This document shows positions 19,612 through 27,124 of a stretch of 64,000 nucleotides of DNA, piece by piece. Where the stretch lies: the NCBI RefSeq assembly GCF_034092395.1, contig NZ_CP139301.1, positions 992,001 through 1,056,000 of the forward strand, in the 5' to 3' direction. The stretch's first letter is position 1; the number at the start of each line of letters is the position of its first letter. Position numbers and translations under genes: made by a program. The DNA comes from Prochlorococcus sp. MIT 1307. GTDB taxonomy: Bacteria > Cyanobacteriota > Cyanobacteriia > PCC-6307 > Cyanobiaceae. The notes beneath the pieces were generated by a model that saw only the letters and a program-made list of their open reading frames with translations, ran no database searches and was not told the DNA's origin.

Positions 19612-19779
19612 TTATGAGGCTTTGAGGTGTAATCGCACTAAAAATGCCTCTCTAGACCCTTCGATTGGCGTGGATTGAAATGTTTCGAAGTAGCTCTCAT
19701 GTAAATCTCGCCAAATCTGGTCCTCAAAACACACTCCAATGAACCTCAATCTTCGTAAAGTTGAGCTGAGTTCATTCAT
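19612..19779 (-). CDS. Unrecognised 55-aa protein upstream of psbI
   Basis: An open frame of 55 codons read from ATG at 19779 to a TAA at 19612. The product starts MNELSSTLRRLRFIGVCFED and continues QIWRDLHESYFETFQSTPIE and GSREAFLVRLHLKAS. Composition is balanced (Arg, Leu, Glu, aromatic) and unlike a chance frame in this AT-rich DNA; it is soluble with one Cys. The minus strand places it 34 bp upstream of psbI in the same direction, so a joint transcript is likely. I do not recognise the family. The only partial doubt is the weak ribosome site (AGG about 8 nt before the ATG). Confidence 0.55.
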   Translation of the reverse strand: MNELSSTLRRLRFIGVCFEDQIWRDLHESYFETFQSTPIEGSREAFLVRLHLKAS

Positions 19780-19947
19780 CAAAACCTAGCTTTGGGATAG
19801 AAAAACCAAGAATTCATGGAAATTAGGCTGGTTCAAAAAGGCAACAGAGAAGAAATTTGCATCAAATATCCCCAAAGGAGGCAGCATTGAAGGGGCATGC
19901 CCATACAATGTTGTCACTAATTCATCGATTCAGACTCGAGCAACGTC

Positions 19948-20148
19948 ATGGGACAGAAAACTGCGCTTGGAAGCCTGCTTAAAAGAATTGGAAATAGTAA
20001 CCAAGGCAAGGTAGTTCCAGGATGGGGGGCAACACCAGTTATGGCTTTTGTTGGTGCCATGCTTATTATCTTTCTACTAATCATGCTGAATATCTACAAC
20101 CAATCAGTTCTCCTTCAAGGCTTCTCAGTCGATTGGAATGGGGTCTAA
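19948..20148 (+). CDS. psbH: Photosystem II phosphoprotein H (PsbH)
   Basis: A 66-residue single-helix subunit of photosystem II. The sequence [14 protein letters not shown], then [20 protein letters not shown] before the membrane helix and the C-terminal [16 protein letters not shown], are characteristic. PsbH is needed for stable binding of CP47 and for quinone-side function. tatA begins 48 bp later and pth follows, suggesting a psbH-tatA-pth-DUF3146 transcript. psbN is commonly divergent and next to psbH in cyanobacteria, but I find no psbN in the 370 bp between psbI and psbH. Confidence 0.97.
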   Translation: MGQKTALGSLLKRIGNSNQGKVVPGWGATPVMAFVGAMLIIFLLIMLNIYNQSVLLQGFSVDWNGV

Positions 20149-20196
20149 CCCAAATGAAAATCAGTTTAAAAAAGTAAAAGGTGCTGAGGAGCGCTG

Positions 20197-20439
20197 ATGA
20201 ACATCTTTGGCGTAGGTCTGCCTGAGATAGCTGTAATCAGCGCTTTGGCGCTGATTATCTTTGGCCCCAAACGATTGCCTGAGTTAGGAAGAACTCTTGG
20301 TAAAACACTAAAAGGTCTTCAAACAGCCTCAACAGAGTTCGAAAAAGAAATACAACAGGCAATGTCAGAGAATGAATCTATCGAGGAAGTTTCCAAGGAT
20401 GAAATTGCAAACACAAAAGATTCGACCGAACAAAAATAA
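20197..20439 (+). CDS. tatA: Sec-independent translocase component TatA
   Basis: An 80-residue protein with the TatA/Hcf106 pattern: short N-terminal helix (LPEIAVISALALIIFGP), the FGPKRLPELGRTLGKTLKG hinge and amphipathic helix, then an acidic tail. It forms the pore of the twin-arginine pathway in the thylakoid or plasma membrane. A GGAG ribosome site sits about 7 nt before the ATG (GAGGAGCGCTGATG). It lies between psbH and pth on the same strand. Confidence 0.93.
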   Translation: MNIFGVGLPEIAVISALALIIFGPKRLPELGRTLGKTLKGLQTASTEFEKEIQQAMSENESIEEVSKDEIANTKDSTEQK

Positions 20440-20482
20440 TCACAACTATGAGGTAACAAATTCTCTTAAAAGCTGAAATTTT

Positions 20483-21088
20483 ATGTCCGGAGATTTCCGG
20501 TTATTGGTAGGTCTAGGAAATCCGGGTTCCCAATACACCTCAACAAGGCATAACATTGGATTTTGGGTTTTAGAGGAACTTGCAACAAAGAAGCAAGTGA
20601 AGTTTCGTCATGCAAAAAAACTTCATGGCAATCTCTCTGAGGTTGAATTTGGCAAAACTGCAACCCGTGTACTTATGCCAACTACATATATGAATGAGAG
20701 TGGCAGATCTATTCGGGCTGCATTGGATTGGTTTGATATTGAAGTAAGCCAGCTTTTAGTACTAGTCGATGATATGGACCTACCCTTAGGTCGTATAAGA
20801 ATTAGGGCTCAAGGCAGTTCTGGTGGCCATAATGGCCTTCGAAGCATCATTCAACACTTAGGTACTGAAAATTTTTGCAGAATAAAAATAGGTATTGGTT
20901 CTCCAGCTGCTAAACAAGAAGAGCGCAAGGAAAAGACAATCCCACATGTTCTAGGTACATTCTCATCAAAAGAAGTGCCAATAGTTAATGAAGTAATTCA
21001 AGAAGTTCTTGAAGGATTGGACTTGATTCAAGCTCTTGGTCTAGAGCATGGAACCAATCGCCTTAATTCTTATAGACCCAAACAGTGA
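20483..21088 (+). CDS. pth: Peptidyl-tRNA hydrolase
   Basis: A 201-residue enzyme that frees tRNA from stalled peptidyl-tRNA. Family motifs are GLGNPGSQYTSTRHNIGFWV near the start (including the catalytic His), the TYMNESGRSI segment, VLVDDMDLPLGRIRIR, and GSSGGHNGLRSIIQHLGTE. The length is normal. The gene is 43 bp after tatA and its stop codon lies just before the DUF3146 start. Confidence 0.96.
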   Translation: MSGDFRLLVGLGNPGSQYTSTRHNIGFWVLEELATKKQVKFRHAKKLHGNLSEVEFGKTATRVLMPTTYMNESGRSIRAALDWFDIEVSQLLVLVDDMDLPLGRIRIRAQGSSGGHNGLRSIIQHLGTENFCRIKIGIGSPAAKQEERKEKTIPHVLGTFSSKEVPIVNEVIQEVLEGLDLIQALGLEHGTNRLNSYRPKQ

Positions 21089-21096
21089 TAGCCAAA

Positions 21097-21354
21097 ATGA
21101 GTCAACTACCAGTTACCAAAGCTCACTTACGGATATATCGTCAAAGTTTTATTGATCAATGTCTTGATGGAGAAGTTTCAGCAGGAGGTTTTGAATGGCA
21201 ATTCACATGGACTTTCAACAAAGGAGAGCTAATACTTGAACCTTCCTTGGGAAGAGCCCTGATTCAAGATGCTCTAATGCGATTTCTTATAAAAGCAGAC
21301 TACAAACTAGAAGCTGGTGGGGACTATATCTTTACCGTTCGAGCGAAATTTTGA
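21097..21354 (+). CDS. DUF3146 family protein
   Basis: An 85-residue cyanobacteria-specific protein of unknown function. It has the family pattern AHLRIYRQSFIDQCLDGEVS, GGFEWQFTWTF, EPSLGRALIQDALMRFL and a terminal GGDYIFTVRAKF. An upstream GTG at 21085 overlaps pth by 4 bp (GTGA); the ATG at 21097 gives the usual start. The last 23 bp overlap the convergent YqgF-like gene. Confidence 0.8.
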   Translation: MSQLPVTKAHLRIYRQSFIDQCLDGEVSAGGFEWQFTWTFNKGELILEPSLGRALIQDALMRFLIKADYKLEAGGDYIFTVRAKF

Positions 21355-21769
21355 AATTTGGTGGGCCTGTCCAATTCAACTTCTTGCTCAAATGATCTTC
21401 TAATAGCACCAATGCAGCCACTGCATCCAAAGGATTCGTTGGTAAGAGCAAACCTCTTGGCAACCAACGCAACCAAATACCTGGCGGCCAAAGTTCCCAA
21501 TAGCGCTCTCGAGCACGCAAAGTAGTACCCCTTTCCTCAACAATCTCAATAGGAGCAAGACCTTTCAACCTCACTTCCCAATATTTGCTGGTAGTGCCAT
21601 TGCCTAGAACAATGCCATCTATAGGCCCCTGAGCTCTCCACTCAAGAATGCAATCAATCACCGCATTACTATCTATTACTCTCCCATCTAAAACAAGATC
21701 TGCTTCAAGATCAGCGAGTAATAGTCCACACTTTTTGTTGCCTGGGTCAATAGCAATAAAGCTTCTCAT
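21332..21769 (-). CDS. RuvC/YqgF-like resolvase-fold protein
   Basis: A 145-residue RNase H-fold protein. The first strand FIAIDPGNKKCGLLLADL carries the catalytic Asp and the GxKxxG turn, and VLGNGTTSKYWEVRL and EERGTTLRARERYW follow. The last acidic motif LPTNPLDAVAALVLLEDHL supplies the C-terminal Asp. This pattern is that of YqgF and related nucleases acting on rRNA or Holliday junctions, but it is shorter and diverged, so the substrate is uncertain. Its start overlaps by 4 bp the stop of the DUF3084 gene, indicating translational coupling. Confidence 0.75.
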   Translation of the reverse strand: MRSFIAIDPGNKKCGLLLADLEADLVLDGRVIDSNAVIDCILEWRAQGPIDGIVLGNGTTSKYWEVRLKGLAPIEIVEERGTTLRARERYWELWPPGIWLRWLPRGLLLPTNPLDAVAALVLLEDHLSKKLNWTGPPNFKISLER

Positions 21770-22698
21770 AATTTATATTTTGAAATCTTCCCTTGTACTT
21801 TTTCCCTGACTTGTAAAGAGATTGCCACGGGATCAGCAGTCTGACTAGTACGCAAAGAAATTGCTTCCAACTCAACAAAACCTTCTTTCCTCTTTAGCAA
21901 TTCCTTAGCCATTTTATTAACTTCACTGGAATTAAATTGAATTACTGAGCTCAAAGAACCTCTTCTCTTAATCTCAGCAGATGTTGATTCAAACAACAAT
22001 TGAATCTGTTTAGCTAAAGATTCGTTATTCATCTGACTTAATTCAATAGCTGTGCTAATTATTACCTCTCCCTCATTAACAATATTTATATTGGGCCTTA
22101 CTTCAGGAAAAACATAGACTGCTTTTTCACCCAACAAAACATTACCTGCAGAGCGAATATTAACTGCCCATGAGCCTTTTTTACTTATTATCTCTTCTAG
22201 TCTTTTAATGTCTCCTCTTAATGCTAGAACTATTCTCCTTGAAGGCCTTTGTCCAGGCATAACTCTTCGATAGGCTTCATAATTTGCTCTTTGCAGTAAA
22301 AGATCAACTTCTTTTTTTGCATTCATTGATTGATCCAATTGAATTGTTGCAGTGGCTAAAGGTTGACCGCTACTAATAACAACATCGCCCCTACGCAAAG
22401 CGTACAAATTCTTCCCCAATTTTTTCAGATCCTTCTCTCCTGATTTAATTTTTGCTTGTATAGCCTCTAACTCAAATAACCCAACACGTAGTTGCCTACT
22501 TACTAGAAGCATCAAGCCAAGAGAAATAGCGCTAATGAGGCTGCCAGTAAGAACTGTTATTAAAACTGCTGTCCTACGTGGCCTGAGATTAAAGAAGCTA
22601 AGGCGGGCTTTCCCAATCCGACTTCCAAGCAAATCCCCCAAAGTTGCGAGGATGCCACCGAGAAATAACAAAGCAATGATCAGGAGCCAACCAGACAC
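21766..22698 (-). CDS. DUF3084 family membrane protein
   Basis: A 310-residue protein with two N-terminal membrane segments (GWLLIIALLFLGGILATLGD and LITVLTGSLISAISLGLMLL) separated by a basic loop with FFNLRPRRTA, then an alpha-helical, partly coiled-coil stretch (~70-110) and a long soluble region. This matches the DUF3084 family of cyanobacteria, whose role is unknown. It is the first gene of a two-gene unit with the downstream YqgF-like gene, and ntcA lies 58 bp upstream on the same strand. Confidence 0.85.
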   Translation of the reverse strand: MSGWLLIIALLFLGGILATLGDLLGSRIGKARLSFFNLRPRRTAVLITVLTGSLISAISLGLMLLVSRQLRVGLFELEAIQAKIKSGEKDLKKLGKNLYALRRGDVVISSGQPLATATIQLDQSMNAKKEVDLLLQRANYEAYRRVMPGQRPSRRIVLALRGDIKRLEEIISKKGSWAVNIRSAGNVLLGEKAVYVFPEVRPNINIVNEGEVIISTAIELSQMNNESLAKQIQLLFESTSAEIKRRGSLSSVIQFNSSEVNKMAKELLKRKEGFVELEAISLRTSQTADPVAISLQVREKVQGKISKYKL

Positions 22699-22756
22699 AG
22701 AAAAAAGTGAATTTAGTAATGAGCCTTTGTATTACCATCCTGAAACAACGCGTGAC

Positions 22757-23491
22757 TCAACTAAATCGTTTAGCAAGTGCTATTGGATCAAGGATCGATA
22801 TTTTCTTCCTCTCAATCTGTAGCAAGCCGGAGTTCCGCAAGTCACCTAACAATCGTGTAATTGTTACTCTCGTAGAACCAATTGCTTCAGCAATTGCTTG
22901 ATGTGAAAGCTTTAAATCTATTGTGATTCCCTTTTGTCCTGGGACTCCAAAATCTCTACAAAGGACAAGAAGGAAGCTCACCAAGCGCGATGACATATCA
23001 CGATGAGTCAGGGTTTCAATCATAGTTTCGGTCTGTAAAATCCTTGTAGATAACCCTTGCAGTAGTAAAAGCCCAACACTTGCATCACCTTCTATAGCAT
23101 GCAGAACTGAAGCTGCTGGAGCTGTCACCATTTCTACTCTTGTAAAAGCGACAGCATGATAAAAACGATCCGAACGTTGGCCCGTAATCAAAGAAAGAAC
23201 TCCAAATAAACTGTTCTCCCTTAGCAAAGCCACTGTAATTTCTTCACCAGATTCATAAACTCTCGATAATCGAACAGCGCCTCGACGTATTAAATAAACT
23301 CTTTCAGCTGGGTCTCCAGGAAAAAAAATAGTTTTCGATCGCTCTATCAACTCAGTATTCGCTCCATCAAGACCTCTCATGACATCAAGCAAGGTTCCAC
23401 TAACAGGCCCCGGCCCATTAATCAGATTTGTTGTTTTTGGTGAGTCTGGTTGTGGTGCATAGCGGCTAAAGCCGCGAATAGCGCCGGCCAT
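22757..23491 (-). CDS. ntcA: Global nitrogen regulator NtcA
   Basis: A 244-residue CRP/FNR-family transcription factor. The cNMP-like sensory domain ([33 protein letters not shown]) binds 2-oxoglutarate, and the helix-turn-helix segment ([20 protein letters not shown]) near residues 195-215 is the highly conserved NtcA DNA-binding helix. It activates genes for ammonium uptake and assimilation such as amt, also in this window. A near-consensus NtcA box lies upstream (23513-23554), fitting autoregulation. It may be followed on one transcript by DUF3084 and the YqgF-like gene. Confidence 0.97.
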   Translation of the reverse strand: MAGAIRGFSRYAPQPDSPKTTNLINGPGPVSGTLLDVMRGLDGANTELIERSKTIFFPGDPAERVYLIRRGAVRLSRVYESGEEITVALLRENSLFGVLSLITGQRSDRFYHAVAFTRVEMVTAPAASVLHAIEGDASVGLLLLQGLSTRILQTETMIETLTHRDMSSRLVSFLLVLCRDFGVPGQKGITIDLKLSHQAIAEAIGSTRVTITRLLGDLRNSGLLQIERKKISILDPIALAKRFS

Positions 23492-23512
23492 TTCGGCGAA
23501 GCAGATTGCAGG

Positions 23513-23554
23513 ACGCTAAGGAGAGCGCTTCAAATAACTTGTAGCAATAATGAC
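23513..23554 (-). promoter_or_regulatory. Probable NtcA-activated promoter of ntcA
   Basis: On the minus strand: GTC (23554-23552), 8 nt, TAC (23543-23541), 22 nt, then TAGCGT (23518-23513). The established architecture of NtcA-activated promoters is GTA-N8-TAC about 22 bp before a TAN3T -10 box. Only one of six box bases differs (GTC for GTA), and both spacings fit. Transcription would begin near 23506, about 15 nt before the ATG. Confidence 0.6.
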
Positions 23555-23571
23555 GTTTTTGAATCTTACTT

Positions 23572-24294
23572 TTATAAAACTGAAAGTTGAACCGCAAGAA
23601 GTTGCTTAATACCTGGCTCAGCAATATCGAGCAAATTATTGAGCTCTGCTCTTGAAAAAGGCTTACCTTCAGCAGTGCCCTGAAGCTCAAGCAAACGGCC
23701 ATCAGCGTCCATGACAACATTCATATCAACATCCGCTGATGAATCTTCATTGTAATCAAGGTCAAGCAAACAAGTCCCATCCTTTAAACCCACAGAGACT
23801 GCCGCGACTTGGCCTGCAATGGGATCATTAATTAAAATGCCTTTCTTTAAAAGCCTTAAACAAGCCAATTTGAGTGCGATCCAGGATCCAGTGATAGAAG
23901 CTGTCCTAGTACCCGCATCAGCTTGAATCACATCACAATCAATCAAGAAAGTTTTTTCTCCAAGCACTTCCATATTCAGCACTGCTCTAAGACTTCTCCC
24001 AATAAGCCTCTGAATCTCCTGAGTTCGACCTGAAAGCTTCATTAACTCACGATTTTGTCTAGTAGGAGTAGAAGCAGGCAATAACCGATACTCAGCACTA
24101 AGCCAGCCTTTCCCGCTCCCTTCCAACCAGGAAGGCACACCTTCCCTCATGGACACACTGCAAAGGACACTTGTGTGACCTGTCTTGATAATCAAGGAAC
24201 TAAGAGCAAATCCCATCGGGTCCAGGGTTACCTGGCAATGCCTTAATTCATCTGAAAAACGGCCCGTTGCTCTCATCTCAGGAACAGAACTCAT
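23572..24294 (-). CDS. rph: Ribonuclease PH
   Basis: A 240-residue phosphate-dependent 3'-5' exoribonuclease that trims tRNA 3' ends. Diagnostic segments are GHTSVLCSVSMREGVPSWL, WLSAEYRLLPASTPTR, QEIQRLIGRSLRAVLN, FLIDCDVIQADAGTRTASIT and DLDYNEDSSADVDMNVVM. The frame opens at 24309, but the ATG at 24294 (MSSVPEMRATGRFSDELR) is a better start. It is divergent from the cobO-like gene with a 67-bp promoter space. ntcA lies 80 bp downstream. Confidence 0.95.
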   Translation of the reverse strand: MSSVPEMRATGRFSDELRHCQVTLDPMGFALSSLIIKTGHTSVLCSVSMREGVPSWLEGSGKGWLSAEYRLLPASTPTRQNRELMKLSGRTQEIQRLIGRSLRAVLNMEVLGEKTFLIDCDVIQADAGTRTASITGSWIALKLACLRLLKKGILINDPIAGQVAAVSVGLKDGTCLLDLDYNEDSSADVDMNVVMDADGRLLELQGTAEGKPFSRAELNNLLDIAEPGIKQLLAVQLSVL

Positions 24295-24361
24295 GATTTC
24301 GAAAAACAAATATACAGATTGCTTTAAGCCTTAAAGAATTTCTAGCAATACACTATAGATA

Positions 24362-25045
24362 GTGTCAAAAAAGTTGTTTATTGAATTCTCACCGCTAGAT
24401 TCATGGAATAGAGGTTTGGGGCCTGAAGTTTTTATGATCTCAAGAATTAGCCCTGAGTATCTTCCTAAACAAAGCCGAGCAATTGAAACTAGAGCAGGCC
24501 TGCATCCTGTTTCTACTCCTGGCAAGCGAGCACATCTCCATTTAGTTACTTCAGAAGGTCAACTGCAAGTACACACCGCACCCTTTAGAGGAAGTTTCTC
24601 AGGCGTCCTTAGCGAGGCACTAAGAGCCGCAGGATTAGGAAGTCGAGTAATTGTGGCGCAATTCTTAAAAGGAGGAGTCTCCCAAGGCCCCGAAGGAGCT
24701 GTTCAACTATGTGGACGACTGAAATGGCTAAGACCTTCCATCTCCTGCTGTCTAGTTGAGAACGCAAAAGAAAAGTCTTGCATCGAAAACAAATCAAATG
24801 AAAGAAATGCCGTTAGAGAAATATGGCAGGTTTGCAAAGAGAACATTCTTGAAGGAATCATCGATCAACTTGTTTTAGACGAAGTGGGCCTAGCCATTGC
24901 CCTTGGCTATCTCAAAGAAGATGATTTGATCACCACTCTTGAGCAACGTCCAGACGCTATGGATGTGATCCTTACAGGTCCTGCTATCCCACCAAGAATA
25001 ATGTCCATGGCTGATCAAGTCACAGAATTACGCTCAGGACACTAA
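24362..25045 (+). CDS. CobO/BtuR-like cob(I)alamin adenosyltransferase with degenerate Walker A
   Basis: A 227-residue protein with a ~60-residue N-terminal extension. The C-terminal half fits CobO: ALRAAGLGSRVIVAQFLKG, the Walker B-like DQLVLDEVGLAIALGY, and VILTGPAIPPRIMSMADQVT. The position where CobO has its P-loop (GNGKGKTT-type) reads HTAPFRGSFSG (about 71-81), lacking Gly-Lys-Thr/Ser. Enzymatic adenosyl transfer as in CobO would therefore be doubtful; it may bind a corrinoid without ATP, or have a new role. The start is a GTG at 24362. It overlaps dcd by 1 bp (TAATG), and cobS at the window start shows the cell makes a cobamide. Confidence 0.75.
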   Translation: MSKKLFIEFSPLDSWNRGLGPEVFMISRISPEYLPKQSRAIETRAGLHPVSTPGKRAHLHLVTSEGQLQVHTAPFRGSFSGVLSEALRAAGLGSRVIVAQFLKGGVSQGPEGAVQLCGRLKWLRPSISCCLVENAKEKSCIENKSNERNAVREIWQVCKENILEGIIDQLVLDEVGLAIALGYLKEDDLITTLEQRPDAMDVILTGPAIPPRIMSMADQVTELRSGH

Positions 25046-25638
25046 TGCTAAAAAACGATCGCTGGATAACCAAACAAGCCAAAGAGGGAATGCTTGAACC
25101 CTTTCAAGAATCACTAGTACGACATCTTCAACCAGAGTCCAACAAAAATCCTGTACTTAGTTTCGGATGTTCGTCCTATGGATACGACCTGAGACTTTCC
25201 TCTGAAGAATTTCTTATTTTTCGACATGTTCCAGGAACAATAATGAATCCCAAAAGATTTAATCCAGAAAACCTAGAGTCAACTGCCCTCCACCAGGATA
25301 AAGATGGAGATTATTTTATACTTCCAGGCCATTCCTATGGACTAGGTGTAGCGCTTGAGAAAATGAAAGTTCCCCCCAATATTACCGTCATATGCCTAGG
25401 TAAAAGTACATATGCAAGGCTGGGAATAATAGTAAATACAACACCAGCCGAAGCCAGTTGGGAAGGTCATTTAACACTTGAATTCAGTAATAGTTCTGGT
25501 GCTGACTGCCGCATTTATGCCAATGAAGGCATATGCCAATTACTCTTTTTTGAAGGTGATCCTTGTGAAACGACTTATAGTGATCGCAAAGGTAAATACC
25601 AGCATCAACCTGAGCGCGTTACGCTCGCAAAGATTTAA
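25045..25638 (+). CDS. dcd: dCTP deaminase
   Basis: A 197-residue enzyme converting dCTP to dUTP, the feed for thymidylate synthesis. The family motifs are SFGCSSYGYDLRL, a central GVALEKMKVP, the GKSTYARLGIIVNTTPAEAS catalytic core with conserved Glu, and GHLTLEFSNSS. Length is normal. The start ATG overlaps the cobO-like stop (TAATG), and thyX begins 3 bp after the dcd stop, which suggests a cobO-like/dcd/thyX operon for deoxyuridylate supply and methylation. Confidence 0.96.
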   Translation: MLKNDRWITKQAKEGMLEPFQESLVRHLQPESNKNPVLSFGCSSYGYDLRLSSEEFLIFRHVPGTIMNPKRFNPENLESTALHQDKDGDYFILPGHSYGLGVALEKMKVPPNITVICLGKSTYARLGIIVNTTPAEASWEGHLTLEFSNSSGADCRIYANEGICQLLFFEGDPCETTYSDRKGKYQHQPERVTLAKI

Positions 25639-25640
25639 TC

Positions 25641-26273
25641 ATGAATATTGTTGAACTGGTTGCAACAACTCCAGATGCAGAGAAAACAATGGCATATGTT
25701 GCAAGAGTAAGTAATCCTAAAAATCAAGATAATCAAGACTTCACAAAGTTAATTCAATATTGTATAAACCATGAACACTGGAGTGTATTTGAACAAGCAT
25801 ATATGACTTTACAAATAGAGACTAATAGGGGAATTGCAGCGCAAATTTTACGCCATAGGTCTTTTACTTTCCAAGAGTTTTCTCAGAGATATGCCGACAG
25901 TACGCAACTTGGAAAGATTCCAATTCCAGAATTACGTCGTCAAGATAATAAAAACAGGCAAAATTCATTCTCTGACTTACCCAGTGAAGTTGCGAATAAG
26001 TTCAAATCAAGAATAAAAATTCAATTCGAACAAGCAACACAACTCTATGAAGAAATGATTGAGTCAGGGGTTGCAAAAGAATGTGCGCGTTTTGTATTAC
26101 CTATTGCAACTCCGACACGAATATATATGACTGGATCTTGCCGTTCCTGGATTCACTATATCAAGCTTAGGACAGGACATGGAACCCAAAAAGAGCATAT
26201 GCAAATTGCTAATAAATGCAAGAATATTTTTTGTGCCCAGTTTCCTACAGTATCTAAGGCTTTGGAATGGTAG
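25641..26273 (+). CDS. thyX: FAD-dependent thymidylate synthase (ThyX)
   Basis: A 210-residue flavin-dependent thymidylate synthase, methylating dUMP with methylene-THF and NADPH. The ThyX signature is present as RHRSFTFQEFSQRY, and the C-terminal SCRSWIHYIKLRTGHGTQKE segment completes the FAD/dUMP site. Cells with ThyX often lack ThyA. It follows dcd after 3 bp, so deamination and methylation steps are genetically coupled. It is convergent with the thioredoxin-like gene. Confidence 0.97.
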   Translation: MNIVELVATTPDAEKTMAYVARVSNPKNQDNQDFTKLIQYCINHEHWSVFEQAYMTLQIETNRGIAAQILRHRSFTFQEFSQRYADSTQLGKIPIPELRRQDNKNRQNSFSDLPSEVANKFKSRIKIQFEQATQLYEEMIESGVAKECARFVLPIATPTRIYMTGSCRSWIHYIKLRTGHGTQKEHMQIANKCKNIFCAQFPTVSKALEW

Positions 26274-26279
26274 GAATAC

Positions 26280-26849
26280 TCAGCTATGGCTTCTTGGCTT
26301 AGGATTTTTAGTAGGACTCTGAGAACCAATTTTCTGGTTAATTGTTTTTTCCAAATTACTAACTTTTCCAGGATTTAATATCATTGGCAATTCTTGATGA
26401 TTGATCAGAGCGAGTGTTAACTCCCTCAGTTTCTCCTCACTTTGTACACCGATTGCTGTTCCAGCAAAATTACCTTGATCATCAAAGAAATTTAATTGAG
26501 GTATCCCACTTACCCCATATTTCTCAATAAGGTCCAACCAGCGATTGTTTTCTATATTCAACAAAACAATGTCAACCTGCTTATCGATTTGACTTTCAAT
26601 AGCCAAGATAGTTGGTGCCATTTGTCGGCATGCTTCACACCAATCAGCATAAAACTCAAAAATTGTTGGTTTGCCATTTGAAAGCGCAACTTCTGGAGAG
26701 AGGGAGTTACGAGCAAGTTGATCAAGAGGAGCCTGTGAGTTTATCCCACCTCGAATAAAGAAAAGCAGTGCTGATAAACCAAATGCGATCAGAAGTAATG
26801 CAACTCTTTGGGCCTGGCCAATGGAAGGATTGTTAGTATTAGAATTCAT
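26280..26849 (-). CDS. Membrane-anchored thioredoxin-like protein (TxlA/HCF164-like)
   Basis: A 189-residue protein with one N-terminal membrane helix (VALLLIAFGLSALLFFIRGG, about residues 15-35) and a thioredoxin domain whose redox motif is ADWCEACRQMAP. It then has GIPQLNFFDDQGN with the cis-Pro. The C-terminus is a Pro/Lys-rich tail. It matches cyanobacterial TxlA and plant HCF164, which pass reductant across the thylakoid membrane for cytochrome assembly. It is monocistronic, and a 275-bp AT-rich space separates it from the divergent glmM. Confidence 0.85.
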   Translation of the reverse strand: MNSNTNNPSIGQAQRVALLLIAFGLSALLFFIRGGINSQAPLDQLARNSLSPEVALSNGKPTIFEFYADWCEACRQMAPTILAIESQIDKQVDIVLLNIENNRWLDLIEKYGVSGIPQLNFFDDQGNFAGTAIGVQSEEKLRELTLALINHQELPMILNPGKVSNLEKTINQKIGSQSPTKNPKPRSHS

Positions 26850-27124
26850 AGTGTGATATTTAAAAAGTTTTGATCGCCTACTAAAAAAATCTCTCTAATT
26901 TTATTTTACTAAAAAAAGAAGATCTATCTTAAAAGCTCCATTTTAAATAAACAAACTTGATCTAATAAATAAAATAATTCTCTAAAAGAGAAGCATGTTC
27001 CTTGCTAACCCAGGATTTCAGGCAAAGAGCTTTTCTCTTAAATTCAATCTCCAATTTTCTAAAAATTAGCTTTGTTTAAGCTAAGGTCTCCTCAAATTTA
27101 ACGTTTAATTCACTCTTGAATCAA

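Noticed and set aside
19862-19909. GGAGG and TACAAT elements ahead of psbH as promoter or start signal
   Set aside because: The TTGAAG-TACAAT spacing is only about 11 bp, and the GGAGG leads to no usable start codon.
23466-23720. 84-codon minus-strand frame spanning the rph end and ntcA start
   Set aside because: Lies over rph and ntcA coding DNA and the NtcA box in another frame; a shadow.
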